A stretch of 64,000 bases of DNA from Aquimonas sp044377145 (GCF_044377145.1 NZ_JBILJQ010000017.1:1-64000); one strand, 5' to 3'. Positions 35,954-45,544 are shown, counted from the stretch's first letter. A program made the numbers and translations. Notes: a model not told the origin generated them from the sequence alone.

Positions 35954-36979
35954 ATGAGCCAGCCGAACAATCCCGCCACCACCCTGCCCCGCGTCGCCAT
36001 CATCGGCTACGGCAGCCAGGGCCGCGCCCATGCGATGAACCTGCGCGACTCCGGCGCCGACGTGATCATCGGCCTGCGCCCCGGCGGCCCGACCGAGGCC
36101 AAGGCGAAAGCGGACGGCTTCACCGTCAAGTCGCCGGCCGAGGCTATCCGCGAGGCCGGCCTGATCGCCGTGCTGACCCCGGACATGGTGCAGCCGCAGC
36201 TGTATCGCGAGCACATCGAGCCGAACATCCAGAAGGGCGCCTGCCTGCTGTTCGCGCATGGCTTGAATGTTCACTACGGCGAAATCACCCCGCGCGACGA
36301 TCTCGACGTCGTGCTGGTCGCGCCCAAGGGCCCGGGCGCGCTGGTGCGTCGCGAGTTCGAGATCGGCCGCGGCGTGCCCTGCGTCTACGCCGTCAATGCC
36401 GACCGTTCGGGCAAGGCCGAGCAGCTGGCGCTGGCCTATTGCGCCGGCGTCGGCGGCGCGCGCGCCAAGGCGATCAAGACCACGTTCAAGGAAGAGACCG
36501 AAACCGATCTGTTCGGCGAGCAGGCGGTGCTGTGCGGCGGCGCGACGAAACTGGTTCTCGCCGGTTGGGAAACCCTGGTCGAAGCGGGCTACCAGCCCGA
36601 GATCGCCTACTACGAGTGCCTGCACGAGCTGAAGCTGATCGTTGATCTGCTCTACGACGGCGGCTTGACCCGCATGCACGAGTTCATCAGCGAGACCGCG
36701 CAGTACGGCGACCTGACCCGCGGCCCGCGCGTGATCGACGCCGACACCAAGGCGCGCATGAAGGACATCCTGACCGAGATCCAGGACGGCACCTTCGCGC
36801 GCCAGTGGATCGCCGAGTACAAGGCCGGCAACCCCGAGTACCAACGCCTGAAGCAGGCTGATCTGGATCACCCGATCGAGAAGATCGGCAAGACCCTGCG
36901 CGCCGAAATGGCCTGGCTCAATGCCGCACCCAAGGCCGCAGAAACCCCCGCCGCCAAACCGCAGGACGCCGCCGCATGA
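35954..36979 (+). CDS. ilvC: Ketol-acid reductoisomerase (class I)
   Basis: A 341-aa enzyme that isomerises and reduces acetolactate or acetohydroxybutyrate with NADPH and Mg2+. The Rossmann motif GYGSQGRAHAMNLRDSG is near residue 22, and the C-terminal knotted domain has EETETDLFGEQAVLCGG and CLHELKLIVDLLYDGG with the metal-binding acids. The start at 35954 (MSQPNN) has AAGGA 7 nt upstream; the ATG at 35948 is too close to it. An alanine/proline-rich tail ends in an ATGA overlap with ilvG. Confidence 0.95.
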   Translation: MSQPNNPATTLPRVAIIGYGSQGRAHAMNLRDSGADVIIGLRPGGPTEAKAKADGFTVKSPAEAIREAGLIAVLTPDMVQPQLYREHIEPNIQKGACLLFAHGLNVHYGEITPRDDLDVVLVAPKGPGALVRREFEIGRGVPCVYAVNADRSGKAEQLALAYCAGVGGARAKAIKTTFKEETETDLFGEQAVLCGGATKLVLAGWETLVEAGYQPEIAYYECLHELKLIVDLLYDGGLTRMHEFISETAQYGDLTRGPRVIDADTKARMKDILTEIQDGTFARQWIAEYKAGNPEYQRLKQADLDHPIEKIGKTLRAEMAWLNAAPKAAETPAAKPQDAAA

Positions 36980-38736
36980 ACGCCCGCGCCGCCCGCAGCC
37001 TGAGCGCCGAGGCGCCGCAGGCCCAGACCAGTGCTGCGCCAATCGTCGGCTTCAAGCCGGCCAAGAACGGCGCCGAACTGATGGCTCGCTGTCTGGAAGC
37101 CGAGGGCACCGAGGTGCTGTTCGGCTATCCGGGCGGCGCGATCATGCCCTTCTACGATGCCCTCACCGGCTCGCCAATGCGCCACATCCTGACCCGCCAC
37201 GAGCAGGGTGCGGCGCTGGCGGCGAATGGTTTCGCCCGCGCCTCCGGCCGGGTCGGCGTGTGCGTGGCGACCTCGGGGCCGGGTGCGTCCAACCTGGTCA
37301 CCGGCATTGCCGACGCCTTTCTGGATTCGGTGCCGATGGTGGTGCTGACCGGACAGGTGCCGACCACCCTGATGGGCACCGACGCGTTCCAGGAACTCGA
37401 CGTTTACGGCATGACCCTGCCGATCGTGAAGCACAGCTTTCTGCTGCGCTCGGTCGAGGACCTGCCGCATGTCGTTCGCGAAGCCTTTCGCATCGCCAAG
37501 AGCGGTCGCCCGGGACCGGTGCTGATCGACTTTCCGAAAGATGTGCAGGTCGCCGCGGCCACCCATCTGGCGCCGCTGCCGGCCTCCATCCATGATCCGC
37601 TACCGACGCCGCCGGCCGCTCAGCTGGTCGAGGCGATTGCGGCTATCGCCAGCGCTGAGCGGCCCGTGGTCTATTCCGGCCAGGGCGTGGTGCTGGCCGA
37701 TGCGGTGGCCGAGTTCCGCGCCTTTGTCGACGCCGCGAAGCTGCCAACCGTGCAGACCCTGCGCGGCCAGGGCAACCTGCCGCCGGACCATCCCTATCTG
37801 ATCGGCATGCTTGGCATGCACGGCACCCGCGCGGCCAATACCGCCGTGCAGGAATGCGATCTGCTGATCTGCATTGGTGCGCGCTTCGATGATCGCGCCA
37901 CCGGCAAGCTGGCCGAGTTCGCGCCGAACGCGCGGGTGATCCATCTCGACGCCGACCCGGCCGAGATCAGCAAGCTGCGGCGCGCCGATGTGCCGCTGTA
38001 CGGCGACCTGCGTGAATCGCTGCGTGGGCTGGTCGGCGCACGTTCGAACTGCGAAGACTGGCACCAGCGCTGCCAGCGGATGCGCAGCGTCGGTGCGCCG
38101 CGCTACGACGCACCCGGCAAGGGCGTGTACGCGCCGGCCCTGCTGAAGCGAATGTCCGAACTGGCCCCGCCCGACACCATCGTCGCCTGCGATGTTGGTC
38201 AGCATCAGATGTGGGTGGCGCAGCACTGGCGTTTCCACCACCCGCGCAATCACCTGACCTCGGGCGCGCTCGGCACCATGGGCTTTGGCCTGCCGGCGGC
38301 GATGGGCGCACAGTTCAGCTGTCCGGATCGGCCTGTCGTGCTGGTCTCCGGCGACGGCAGCATCATGATGAACATCCAGGAGCTGGCCACGGTCGCGCGC
38401 TGCAAGCTGCCGATCAAGATGATTCTGCTGGACAACAGCTCGCTGGGCATGGTGCGGCAGTGGCAAGAACTCTTTTTCGCCAAGAACTTCAGCGAGATCG
38501 ACCTCTCCGACAACCCCGACTTCGCTGCGCTGGCCCGCGTGTTCGGCATCCCCGCCGTGCGCCTGGAGCGTCGCGAAGACACCGAAGCCGCGCTGCGCGA
38601 ACTGCTGGCCACGCCCGGCCCGGCCCTGCTGCACGTGCTGATCGACGCCCGCGCCAATGTCTGGCCGCTGGTGCCCCCCAACCACAGCAATGCGACCATG
38701 CTGGACGAGGCCGAAGCGAATGCGATTCCGGCTTGA
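36976..38736 (+). CDS. ilvG: Acetolactate synthase large subunit
   Basis: A 586-aa ThDP enzyme forming acetolactate and acetohydroxybutyrate. The N-terminal ThDP-binding half has GYPGGAIMPFYDAL and the catalytic Glu in ILTRHEQGAA. The C-terminal ThDP motif is GDGSIMMNIQELAT...DNSSLGMV. An N-terminal extension of about 25 residues precedes the conserved part. ATGA overlap with ilvC and a 17-bp overlap with the small-subunit gene indicate coupling. Called ilvG because of the IlvM-type small subunit beside it. Confidence 0.93.
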   Translation: MNARAARSLSAEAPQAQTSAAPIVGFKPAKNGAELMARCLEAEGTEVLFGYPGGAIMPFYDALTGSPMRHILTRHEQGAALAANGFARASGRVGVCVATSGPGASNLVTGIADAFLDSVPMVVLTGQVPTTLMGTDAFQELDVYGMTLPIVKHSFLLRSVEDLPHVVREAFRIAKSGRPGPVLIDFPKDVQVAAATHLAPLPASIHDPLPTPPAAQLVEAIAAIASAERPVVYSGQGVVLADAVAEFRAFVDAAKLPTVQTLRGQGNLPPDHPYLIGMLGMHGTRAANTAVQECDLLICIGARFDDRATGKLAEFAPNARVIHLDADPAEISKLRRADVPLYGDLRESLRGLVGARSNCEDWHQRCQRMRSVGAPRYDAPGKGVYAPALLKRMSELAPPDTIVACDVGQHQMWVAQHWRFHHPRNHLTSGALGTMGFGLPAAMGAQFSCPDRPVVLVSGDGSIMMNIQELATVARCKLPIKMILLDNSSLGMVRQWQELFFAKNFSEIDLSDNPDFAALARVFGIPAVRLERREDTEAALRELLATPGPALLHVLIDARANVWPLVPPNHSNATMLDEAEANAIPA

Positions 38737-38956
38737 CCTGACCCTGCGACCGGCCGAGGGCGCGCTGCTGCGCGTGCTGGGCACGGCCGAACGCCGCGGC
38801 TTTACGCCGCTGGCCATTGAAGGCCAGCGCTCCGAAGACGGCAGCGCCTGGAATCTCGCCCTCACCGTCGAAGGCAAACGCGCCGCCGAAGGTCTGTGCA
38901 AGCAGATGGAAAAACTCTACGACTGCCTGGCGGTCAAGGTGATCGAATGTCCCTGA
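38720..38956 (+). CDS. ilvM: Acetolactate synthase small subunit, IlvM-like ACT protein
   Basis: A 78-aa single ACT-domain protein (MRFRLDLTLRPAEGALLRVL...) of the short IlvM type, which stabilises and activates the large subunit and is usually not strongly valine-sensitive. It overlaps ilvG by 17 bp and ilvE by 10 bp, so translation is coupled both ways. The start at 38720 is the first ATG in a frame whose upstream part belongs to ilvG. Confidence 0.88.
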   Translation: MRFRLDLTLRPAEGALLRVLGTAERRGFTPLAIEGQRSEDGSAWNLALTVEGKRAAEGLCKQMEKLYDCLAVKVIECP

Positions 38957-39807
38957 GCATCTGGTACAACGGCGAGATCCGCGATATCGCCTCCACCGGC
39001 ATCCACCCGCTGGCGCAAGGCCTGCACTACGGCACCGGTGTGTTCGAAGGCATCCGCGCCTACGCCAACCCCGATGGCGCGGCGGTGTTCCGGCTGCGCG
39101 ATCATCTGGATCGCATGCAACTCGGCTGCGAGGCGCTCGGCATCCGCTTCTCGATCGCCGAGTTCGAAGCCGCCACCCTGGCTGTTCTGCGCGCGAACAA
39201 GCATCGCGATGCCTATATCCGCCCCTTGTCGATCTATGCGCGCGGCGGCCTGGGGCTCGATGTCGAAGTTCTGGGCGAAGATGCCCTGGTCGCCTCGATG
39301 CCGTGGAAACCGCATCTCGGCAGCGAGCGCGTGCGCCTGACCCACAGCCCGTTCCGTCGCAACACGCGACTGGCGATCCCGCCGCTGAAACTCTGCGGCG
39401 CCTACGTCAACTCGATCCTGGCCAAACGAGAGGCCACCTCGCGCGGCTTCGGCGAGGCCCTGTTCACCGACGTCGACGGCCAGGTGGTCGAGTGCACCGG
39501 TGAAAACGTGTTCATGGTGAAGGACGGTCGCGTGATCGCGGTCGAGCACCCCGACGCCCTGCCCGGCATCACTCGCGCCACCGTGATCGAACTGGCTGGG
39601 GCTGAGTCGCGACCGGTGTCGCTGCAGGAGCTGCAGGACGCCGACGAGATCTTCCTCACCGGCACCTCGGCCGAGATCGCCCAGGTCGGCTGGCTGGATG
39701 CGCGCGAACTTGGCGCCAACCCGGTGTCATTGGAACTGCGCCGCCTGTACCAGCGCGTAGTGACCGGACAGGACGCGACGCGCAGCGGCTGGCTGACGCC
39801 GTACTGA
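38947..39807 (+). CDS. ilvE: Branched-chain amino acid aminotransferase
   Basis: A 286-aa fold-type IV PLP enzyme carrying out the last step of Leu, Ile and Val synthesis. The PLP lysine is K148 in PPLKLCGAYVNS; the phosphate-binding ECTGENVFMV and the PGITRATVIELA segments are conserved, as is YGTGVFEGIRAY near the N terminus. The start at 38947 is set by the conserved MSLSIWYNGE. It is the last gene of the operon, followed by about 200 bp without genes. Confidence 0.93.
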   Translation: MSLSIWYNGEIRDIASTGIHPLAQGLHYGTGVFEGIRAYANPDGAAVFRLRDHLDRMQLGCEALGIRFSIAEFEAATLAVLRANKHRDAYIRPLSIYARGGLGLDVEVLGEDALVASMPWKPHLGSERVRLTHSPFRRNTRLAIPPLKLCGAYVNSILAKREATSRGFGEALFTDVDGQVVECTGENVFMVKDGRVIAVEHPDALPGITRATVIELAGAESRPVSLQELQDADEIFLTGTSAEIAQVGWLDARELGANPVSLELRRLYQRVVTGQDATRSGWLTPY

Positions 39808-40003
39808 TCGAGCTGCGCGTCGCGCAGGCGGCTACGGCGACGACGACGCTCTCCTGCAAATCTTCGCTGCCGCGACAGCAGGACCGGGGCACGCATCTGC
39901 CCCGGACCAGGCCAGCGACGGATCGGATCGCCCGCGCATCACCGCTCGCAAGGATGTTCAGGCATCGACCTGTTTGATCAGGGCTGTTTGTGGCTACCCG
40001 TCG

Positions 40004-40585
40004 CTACACCCGACGCAATGACCAAACGCTGGCCGGTGGCAGGTTGCGTGCCACCCAGGCGACGCGTTGCGCGTGCAACCCGAGCCGCTCGCGAATGGGC
40101 GTAGGCACGGGACAGCGCAGCCCGTAGCTGAACTGCACGAAGCGCGCCTGCGGCTGCGCGCAGTCGAAAGCAGCTTGCAGAATGCGTTCTATGACGAGCG
40201 CATCCATCGCCCGCAGCGGCAGGCCGGACACGATGCGCGCGACCGGCGCGTCCAGCGCCGATGGCGTCAGCGCCGCGGCATCGCCCTCGATCAGGCGCAG
40301 GCCCGGAAAGCGGGCGCGCAAGGCGGCGGCAAACGCCGGAATGCGCTCCACTACGATGAGCTGGTCCAGCGACAGGCCGCTTGCAATAAGGCCGCGGGTA
40401 AACACGCCGGTGCCGGCACCAAGCTCCAGCACCGGACCCTGCACCGGTTCGGCCGCACGCAGCATCGCGCGCGCCAGGAACCGGCTGGAAGGTGCCACCG
40501 CCCCCACCGTCAGCGGCTGCCGTAGCCAGCGGGCGAGAAACAGGCGCCAGTCGCTGGCGGCAAGCGCGTCATCCGTATCGGTCAT
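40004..40585 (-). CDS. Class I SAM-dependent methyltransferase (phospholipid N-methyltransferase-like)
   Basis: A 193-aa methyltransferase. Motif I is VLELGAGTGVFTRGLIASG, preceded by FLARWLRQPLTVGAVAPSSRFLARAM, which is typical of the short PmtA/rRNA-dimethylase-like family that methylates phosphatidylethanolamine. Substrate not certain. The start at 40585 (MTDTDD) has AAGGAA 8 nt upstream; an ATG at 40600 is possible. Single gene. Confidence 0.78.
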   Translation of the reverse strand: MTDTDDALAASDWRLFLARWLRQPLTVGAVAPSSRFLARAMLRAAEPVQGPVLELGAGTGVFTRGLIASGLSLDQLIVVERIPAFAAALRARFPGLRLIEGDAAALTPSALDAPVARIVSGLPLRAMDALVIERILQAAFDCAQPQARFVQFSYGLRCPVPTPIRERLGLHAQRVAWVARNLPPASVWSLRRV

Positions 40586-40742
40586 CTGCGTTCCTTGCAT
40601 GTCGCCGCGCAGCTCGCGGCGAATCCAGCCTGCACACCATTGTTCAAGCGAAGCTCAACTTGCCGGATCGCAGCTCCGCCTGTGGCGCGGGCGGGACGCG
40701 TGAGCGAGAACACCAGCGCGACCGTCAGCCCGGGCCTGTGCG

Positions 40743-41948
40743 CTAGCAGTCAGGGTCGACGGGCGGCGACGGCGCTGCTGCCAGACGCACGCAGATCTGA
40801 TCGCCATCGCTGCGCTCAAGCTGCAGCACCCAGCCGATCCGCGCCAGCAGGCGGCGCGCCAGCTCAAGACCCAGACCGAACCCCGACCGCGCGTCGTCGA
40901 GTTCGCAGCGGTTGTGCAGGGCGATTCCGCTGCCGTCCAGAACAATCCGGATCGCGCCCGGTGCGCCATGCTGGATCGCATTCATCAGCACGTTGCCCAG
41001 CACCGCCTCGATCGCCGCCAGCGGAAGGCGCCAGCTGAGCTCGGCATCGGCTTCGATGCTGATGCGCTGATTCCGACGCGCGGCCAAGGGCTCGAACTCA
41101 TCCGCCAGCGCGCGCAAGGTCGGCGTCAGTTCCTGCGGTTCCATCGCTGGAGTCGACTCGCCCAGCCACAGCACGGCGGCGCTGGCCCGCTCCAGCCGCT
41201 GCAGGGCGCGGCTCAAGCGCGCTGCCGCTGCGGGCGCCGCCTGCGCGTTCAATCCCGCGAAGGCCAAGCGCGCGCTCTGCAAGGGGGTGCGCAGCTCGTG
41301 GGCGAGAAAGCGCAGGGTGTCCTCTTCGCGCTTCAGCGCGGCCAGACGCGCGTCCAGCGAGTCCGCCAGTGCATGGCCGAAACGCTGGAACTCGGCCACC
41401 GGCTGCGCATCGGCGGCCGCACGCAGCGAGGCAGCGCCGGGTTCGCGTTCCAAGGCTTCGAGCAGGCCGGCCGCGGCGCCCTCGATGCGACCGACGAAGC
41501 GTCGCGCCAGCCAGGCGGCGTGCACAAGCAGCAGCGCAAGCAGCACAACCAGAACCGGCGCCGCACGCCACAGGCCGGTGGTGACGCGAAGTTCGTCCTG
41601 CGCCTCGAGTACCAGAAAGCGCGAGCCGAGTGCATCGGGTTTCTGCACGCGCACATGCACGTAGCGGGCGGTATCCAGCCAGAACTCTCGCAGCGCGCCC
41701 GGTGCGAGCACCGCCAGGCGCGCATGCATATGCTGAGGGAACTCGTGCAGGCGCTTCAGCTGCACCTGCGGCAGCGGCTCGCGCTCGCCGGCAAGCGCAC
41801 GTTCGGCGGCGAGCAGGCGCGCGTCGATGAAACTGTCTTCCAGCACGAACAGGGCCACCGCGGCGATCGTGCAGAGGCCCAGCAGCAGGGCGCCGCCGAA
41901 CAGCGCCCACTGCAGGCCCAGCACGCGCTTCAACGAGCGCTGCCTCAT
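40743..41948 (-). CDS. Sensor histidine kinase
   Basis: A 401-aa inner-membrane kinase with helices at residues about 13-35 and 131-150 enclosing a periplasmic sensor of about 95 residues, then a HAMP-like linker. The H-box FLAHELRTPLQSAR has its His near residue 219; the N-box is NVLMNAIQHG and the G2 box GFGLGLELARR, with a compact ATPase domain. It phosphorylates the adjacent OmpR-type regulator; ATGA overlap shows coupling. The signal is unknown. Third gene of the PfpI-regulator-kinase operon. Confidence 0.92.
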   Translation of the reverse strand: MRQRSLKRVLGLQWALFGGALLLGLCTIAAVALFVLEDSFIDARLLAAERALAGEREPLPQVQLKRLHEFPQHMHARLAVLAPGALREFWLDTARYVHVRVQKPDALGSRFLVLEAQDELRVTTGLWRAAPVLVVLLALLLVHAAWLARRFVGRIEGAAAGLLEALEREPGAASLRAAADAQPVAEFQRFGHALADSLDARLAALKREEDTLRFLAHELRTPLQSARLAFAGLNAQAAPAAAARLSRALQRLERASAAVLWLGESTPAMEPQELTPTLRALADEFEPLAARRNQRISIEADAELSWRLPLAAIEAVLGNVLMNAIQHGAPGAIRIVLDGSGIALHNRCELDDARSGFGLGLELARRLLARIGWVLQLERSDGDQICVRLAAAPSPPVDPDC

Positions 41949-42640
41949 GCCGGCCCTCCGAAACGCACCCCCAGTCCGCGCTCGCTGTGGATCGGCGCCT
42001 CACCGAAGCTTTCGCGCAGACTGCGGCGCAGCGCGTAGAGATGCGTGCGCAGATCATCGTCTTCGCCGGGCGTGCCCCACACCGCTTCGCCCAGTTCGGC
42101 GCGGCTGACGCAGCCGGGGCTGGCCTGCATCAGGCACTTCAGCAGTCGCGTCGCCGATGCACCCAGCTGCAGCTGTTGCCCATCGCGCTGCAGCAGCCCG
42201 CGCTGTGGGTCCAGCCGCCAACCCGCGGCCTCGATCCAGCCGCCGGCGCGTGCCGGCAGATGCCTGGCCAGCGCATACACGCGCGCCACCAGTTCGGCCG
42301 GCTCGAAGGGTTTGACGACGTAATCGATCGCGCCGGCCTCGAAGCCGGCCAGCCGGTCTACAAGTGCGCCGCGCGCGGTCAGAAACAGCACCGGCGCGCT
42401 GTCGTCGCTGGCGGCCTTCAAGCGCCGGCACAGGCTCAAGCCATCCTCGCCGGGCAGCTGCACATCGAACAGCCACAGATCGAAGCGACCCTCCAGCAGC
42501 CGCGCCCGCGCCTCGCGCGCGTTGAACGCATGCTCGACCTCGATGCCGCGGGCCCCAAAGTAGTCGACCAGGCCGGCCGCGATGTCGAGATCGTCCTCGA
42601 CCAGCAGCACGTGCAGGCGCTCGGGCGCGGCCTCAGGCAC
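41945..42640 (-). CDS. OmpR/PhoB-family response regulator
   Basis: A 231-aa two-domain regulator. In the receiver domain the phospho-acceptor Asp lies in LWLFDVQLPGEDG near residue 59, the acidic pair in VEDD and the Lys in VVKPFEP. The C-terminal winged helix ends in DDLRTHLYALRRSLRE. It overlaps the PfpI gene by 8 bp and the kinase gene by 4 bp. Targets unknown; autoregulation of this operon is likely. Confidence 0.92.
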   Translation of the reverse strand: MPEAAPERLHVLLVEDDLDIAAGLVDYFGARGIEVEHAFNAREARARLLEGRFDLWLFDVQLPGEDGLSLCRRLKAASDDSAPVLFLTARGALVDRLAGFEAGAIDYVVKPFEPAELVARVYALARHLPARAGGWIEAAGWRLDPQRGLLQRDGQQLQLGASATRLLKCLMQASPGCVSRAELGEAVWGTPGEDDDLRTHLYALRRSLRESFGEAPIHSERGLGVRFGGPA

Positions 42641-43682
42641 GCGTCAACCTCATCAATTCGAGCATGCGCGTGTACTCGCCGCGCATCGCCGCGACCACGC
42701 CGTGCATCAGCAGCAGCTGGTTGTCGACTGCGGGCAGCGCCGGCTTGGCCGCGCGTGCCGCATCAAATCCTTCGGCGTGCAGGCGCTGCAGCAGATCGAC
42801 GGCGTGTTCTTCCGGGCTGCGCGGGCGCGGCGCAGGCGTGGCGCCGAGCGCACGCACCATCGCCTCGGCCAATGCCCAGGTCGACCAGGGGTTCTGGCCG
42901 GTGAGGATCCGCCCATCGCTGACGACGTGTTCGAGGTACATCGGCCCTTCGCTGAATTCGGCCTCATCGGCCAGCGCATCCTGCAGCAGAAAGCCCAGCA
43001 ACTGCACGGGCTCCTGCATGAGGAAGCGCTCTTCGGCATTGCTGAAACCGGTGACCCGACGGCCCTGCAGCAGCGTCCGACCGGGTTCGATCTCGACGTC
43101 CAGCAGCGCCGCGGGCCCGTGGCAGACCGCGGCGATCACGCCGCCGCGCGCATGGACCTGGGCCAGGATGCGCTGCAGCGCCGGATGGCGGTGCAGGTCG
43201 AGCATCGCGCCCTTGCCGCCGACGATGTAGACGGCGTCGTAGCGCAACGCATCCACGTCATCCAGACGCTGGGTGCTGGCGATGGCGGACCGAGTGCTCG
43301 GGTCGTTGAGAAAGGCGTAGTCGGCATCGACCAAGCCATCGTCCACCACCTTGGGCGCCGCGCCGCCGGCCGGGCTGGCCAACTCCACCGCGTAGCCTGC
43401 GCCCTCGAACACCCACCAGGCGCGAGACAGTTCGGTCAGCTCGTAGCCCGCCTTGCCTCGGCCATCGAGCAGGCGCTCGGCACTGGTGACCACCGCCAGA
43501 ATGCGGCCGCGTGGGGGCGAGGGCAGCGCCGGCAGCCAGCCAAGATCCGCACGCTGCGCCTGCGGATCGCCGCCGCTGTGGCTGAAATCAATGCCGGCCC
43601 ACCAGATCCACAGGCCCAACGCCAGCAGCACCGGCAGCGCGGCCAGCCCCACAACCCAACGCAGCCAAGTCTTGCGCCACAT
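42633..43682 (-). CDS. Membrane-anchored DJ-1/PfpI family protein
   Basis: A 349-aa protein with one N-terminal membrane helix (residues about 8-30) and a DJ-1/PfpI domain. The nucleophile Cys lies in IAAVCHGPAALL near residue 190, with an upstream acidic residue in ASPAGG-type context as in Hsp31-like chaperone/glyoxalases. A C-terminal helical extension (about 285-349) follows. It may respond to carbonyl or oxidative stress at the membrane. First gene of an operon with a response regulator and kinase, so it could be part of their sensory pathway. Confidence 0.85.
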   Translation of the reverse strand: MWRKTWLRWVVGLAALPVLLALGLWIWWAGIDFSHSGGDPQAQRADLGWLPALPSPPRGRILAVVTSAERLLDGRGKAGYELTELSRAWWVFEGAGYAVELASPAGGAAPKVVDDGLVDADYAFLNDPSTRSAIASTQRLDDVDALRYDAVYIVGGKGAMLDLHRHPALQRILAQVHARGGVIAAVCHGPAALLDVEIEPGRTLLQGRRVTGFSNAEERFLMQEPVQLLGFLLQDALADEAEFSEGPMYLEHVVSDGRILTGQNPWSTWALAEAMVRALGATPAPRPRSPEEHAVDLLQRLHAEGFDAARAAKPALPAVDNQLLLMHGVVAAMRGEYTRMLELMRLTRA

Positions 43683-43756
43683 GCTTCATGCCCCTGATCG
43701 ACGGAAAGCACGAGCGTGCGGGCAGCGTCTCAAGCGGGGCTCAAGCTTTAGAGGCT

Positions 43757-44020
43757 GGGAATCGGGATTCGGGATTCGGGATCCAGAGCTTGAGCACTTG
43801 CGCGGGAACGGGCGCAGTCGCGGAGGTGGATCGCGTCGACGAGGACTACGCGTTCTTGTTCGATGCATTCGCGCGTCGACTCGATCGAAGGCAGGGCTTG
43901 AGCCGCCGCTTCCGCCGCCCATCGCCCGCGCACCGCAATCCCGAATCCCGAATCCCGAATCCCGATTCCCGATTCCCGATTCCCGATTCCCGATTCCCGA
44001 TTCCCGATTCCCGATTCCCG
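43757..44020. repeat. Heptamer repeat array with inverted upstream arm
   Basis: Twelve perfect 7-bp units: AATCCCG x4 (43937-43964) then ATTCCCG x8 (43965-44020). A separate arm at 43757-43782 is the exact 26-nt complement of 43945-43970, so transcripts could form a long stem with a loop of about 160 nt. The whole 43683-44045 interval has no supportable gene; it lies upstream of the PfpI gene and downstream of the secreted propeller gene. Confidence 0.85.
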
Positions 44021-44045
44021 ACAACGACGAACGAACGCCCGCGCC

Positions 44046-45380
44046 TTACTCGGACACCGCCGGCCGATGGGTGAAGAATGCGACTGACACCACGCGGTCG
44101 CTGGAAACATCGATGAACAGGCCCTCGCCTGAGCGCGCGCCGCCGCCGTACCAGACCCCGGCCATCCAGGCCGGATCGACCTGGCTGGCGAGACCCTGTG
44201 CATCGCAGCGGACGGAGCCGGCATTCGGCAGCAGGCGCTGGAGGGTGTAGCCGCCGCGTCCGAAACGCGCGGAGTTTTCGCCGGTGGAATCCCAGCTGAG
44301 CTGACCGCGGCTGCATTCGCTGAACTCGATCTGCAGGCGACCCCAGCGGCGGCGTTGCACCGCGGCGGCATCGAAGACGCTGCCAAACGCCGTGCCGGTG
44401 GCGCTCTGCATGTCCTCGATCACCAGCCGGCCGGCCACGGCCGAGCCCGCGCCGACCACCCAGTATTGGCTGCCCACGTGGCTGAGATCGGGGCCGGCGG
44501 GCGGTGGCGGCAGCACGGTCAGAAAGGTGGCTCCGACCAGCCCACCCGTGCCCGCTGCAACCAGGTCCGTGCCGACCGCGCCGCTGACGGCATTCACCCG
44601 GGTGACGCGGTTGCGTCCGAAGCCGGTGACCAGCAGGGTCTGTGAATCGAGTCGGTCGATTCCCGTCGGGCGGTAGCCCGCGCCCAGATTGGTGAAGACC
44701 CGGTCGAAACTGCCGTCGGCGCGGTAGCGGAGGATCTGGTTGCTGCCCTCGCTGGTGACCAGCAGGCCTCCATCGGGCTCGAACAGCAGGCCGCGGGTGC
44801 GCCGCAAGCCACCGCTGCCACCACTGATGAACACGGAGGATTGGCCGCTGACAGGATCAAAGCGCAGCACGCTGTTGCTGTCGAACCCCGGTACGTAGAT
44901 CCAGCCGTCCGGACCGGTCACCAGGCCGTTGTCGGGACCACGCAGACCGCCCGCTCCGGCGGCAAGCGCGGTGGTCGGGCTCGCCCCCGGGCCGGCGAAA
45001 CGAATCACATCGTTTCGGGTGTAGCGGCCGACGTAGGCGGCGCCCGCGGCATCAAAGCTGATACCGGTGATGCCCGAATCGGCCTCCGTGGTGTAGGGCG
45101 TATCGACATGCTCCAGGGTGTCCGCCCGATAGCGCTCCACCCGGCCGAGTGCCTCGGCGATCACATAGACATGCCCCTGGTGCACGCGGATGGCCTGAGC
45201 CCCCGCCAGACGGGTCGTGGGGTCGAGGTTGCGCATGTGTTCGCCGGTGCAACCGCTGTAGATGTGCACCGTGGACTCGAAACCACTGACCAATACGCGC
45301 GGGCAGTCCTGGGCGTCCAGAGAACCCCAGGGCGCGCACAGCGCCAAGAGGAACAGCGCCGCTGTGTGGTTCGGTTTCAT
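44046..45380 (-). CDS. Secreted NHL/beta-propeller protein
   Basis: A 444-aa exported protein. A signal peptide (MKPNHTAALFLLALCAPWGSLDAQ) is followed by an NHL-like propeller (VYVIAEALGRVERY, GISFDAAGAAYVGRY, GLVTGPDGWIYVPGFDSNSVLRF, GLLFEPDGGLLVTSEGSNQI). A C-terminal domain has WGRLQIEFSECSRGQLSWDS and WYGGGARSGEGLFIDV, of a kind often seen at the ends of xanthomonad secreted proteins. The start at 45380 gives the signal peptide; a longer frame begins at 45410. Divergent from the CadC-like regulator across 164 bp. Function unknown. Confidence 0.82.
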   Translation of the reverse strand: MKPNHTAALFLLALCAPWGSLDAQDCPRVLVSGFESTVHIYSGCTGEHMRNLDPTTRLAGAQAIRVHQGHVYVIAEALGRVERYRADTLEHVDTPYTTEADSGITGISFDAAGAAYVGRYTRNDVIRFAGPGASPTTALAAGAGGLRGPDNGLVTGPDGWIYVPGFDSNSVLRFDPVSGQSSVFISGGSGGLRRTRGLLFEPDGGLLVTSEGSNQILRYRADGSFDRVFTNLGAGYRPTGIDRLDSQTLLVTGFGRNRVTRVNAVSGAVGTDLVAAGTGGLVGATFLTVLPPPPAGPDLSHVGSQYWVVGAGSAVAGRLVIEDMQSATGTAFGSVFDAAAVQRRRWGRLQIEFSECSRGQLSWDSTGENSARFGRGGYTLQRLLPNAGSVRCDAQGLASQVDPAWMAGVWYGGGARSGEGLFIDVSSDRVVSVAFFTHRPAVSE

Positions 45381-45544
45381 CGCCTGCACTCCGTGGATTG
45401 GGAGCGGCAAGCCTGCGGATGCCGCGCGCTAACCGCCTGATTTCGCTCCCGCTTACTTCTCCTTTTTTCCTCCCTGAGCAGCCGTCGGGAGACGCATGCG
45501 GGTGCGGGCTTGTTGATCGCCCCGCAGCTGCTACCGTGCGCGGG

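Noticed and set aside
43937..44020. CRISPR array
   Set aside because: Units are 7 bp, directly abutting with no spacers; a simple tandem repeat.
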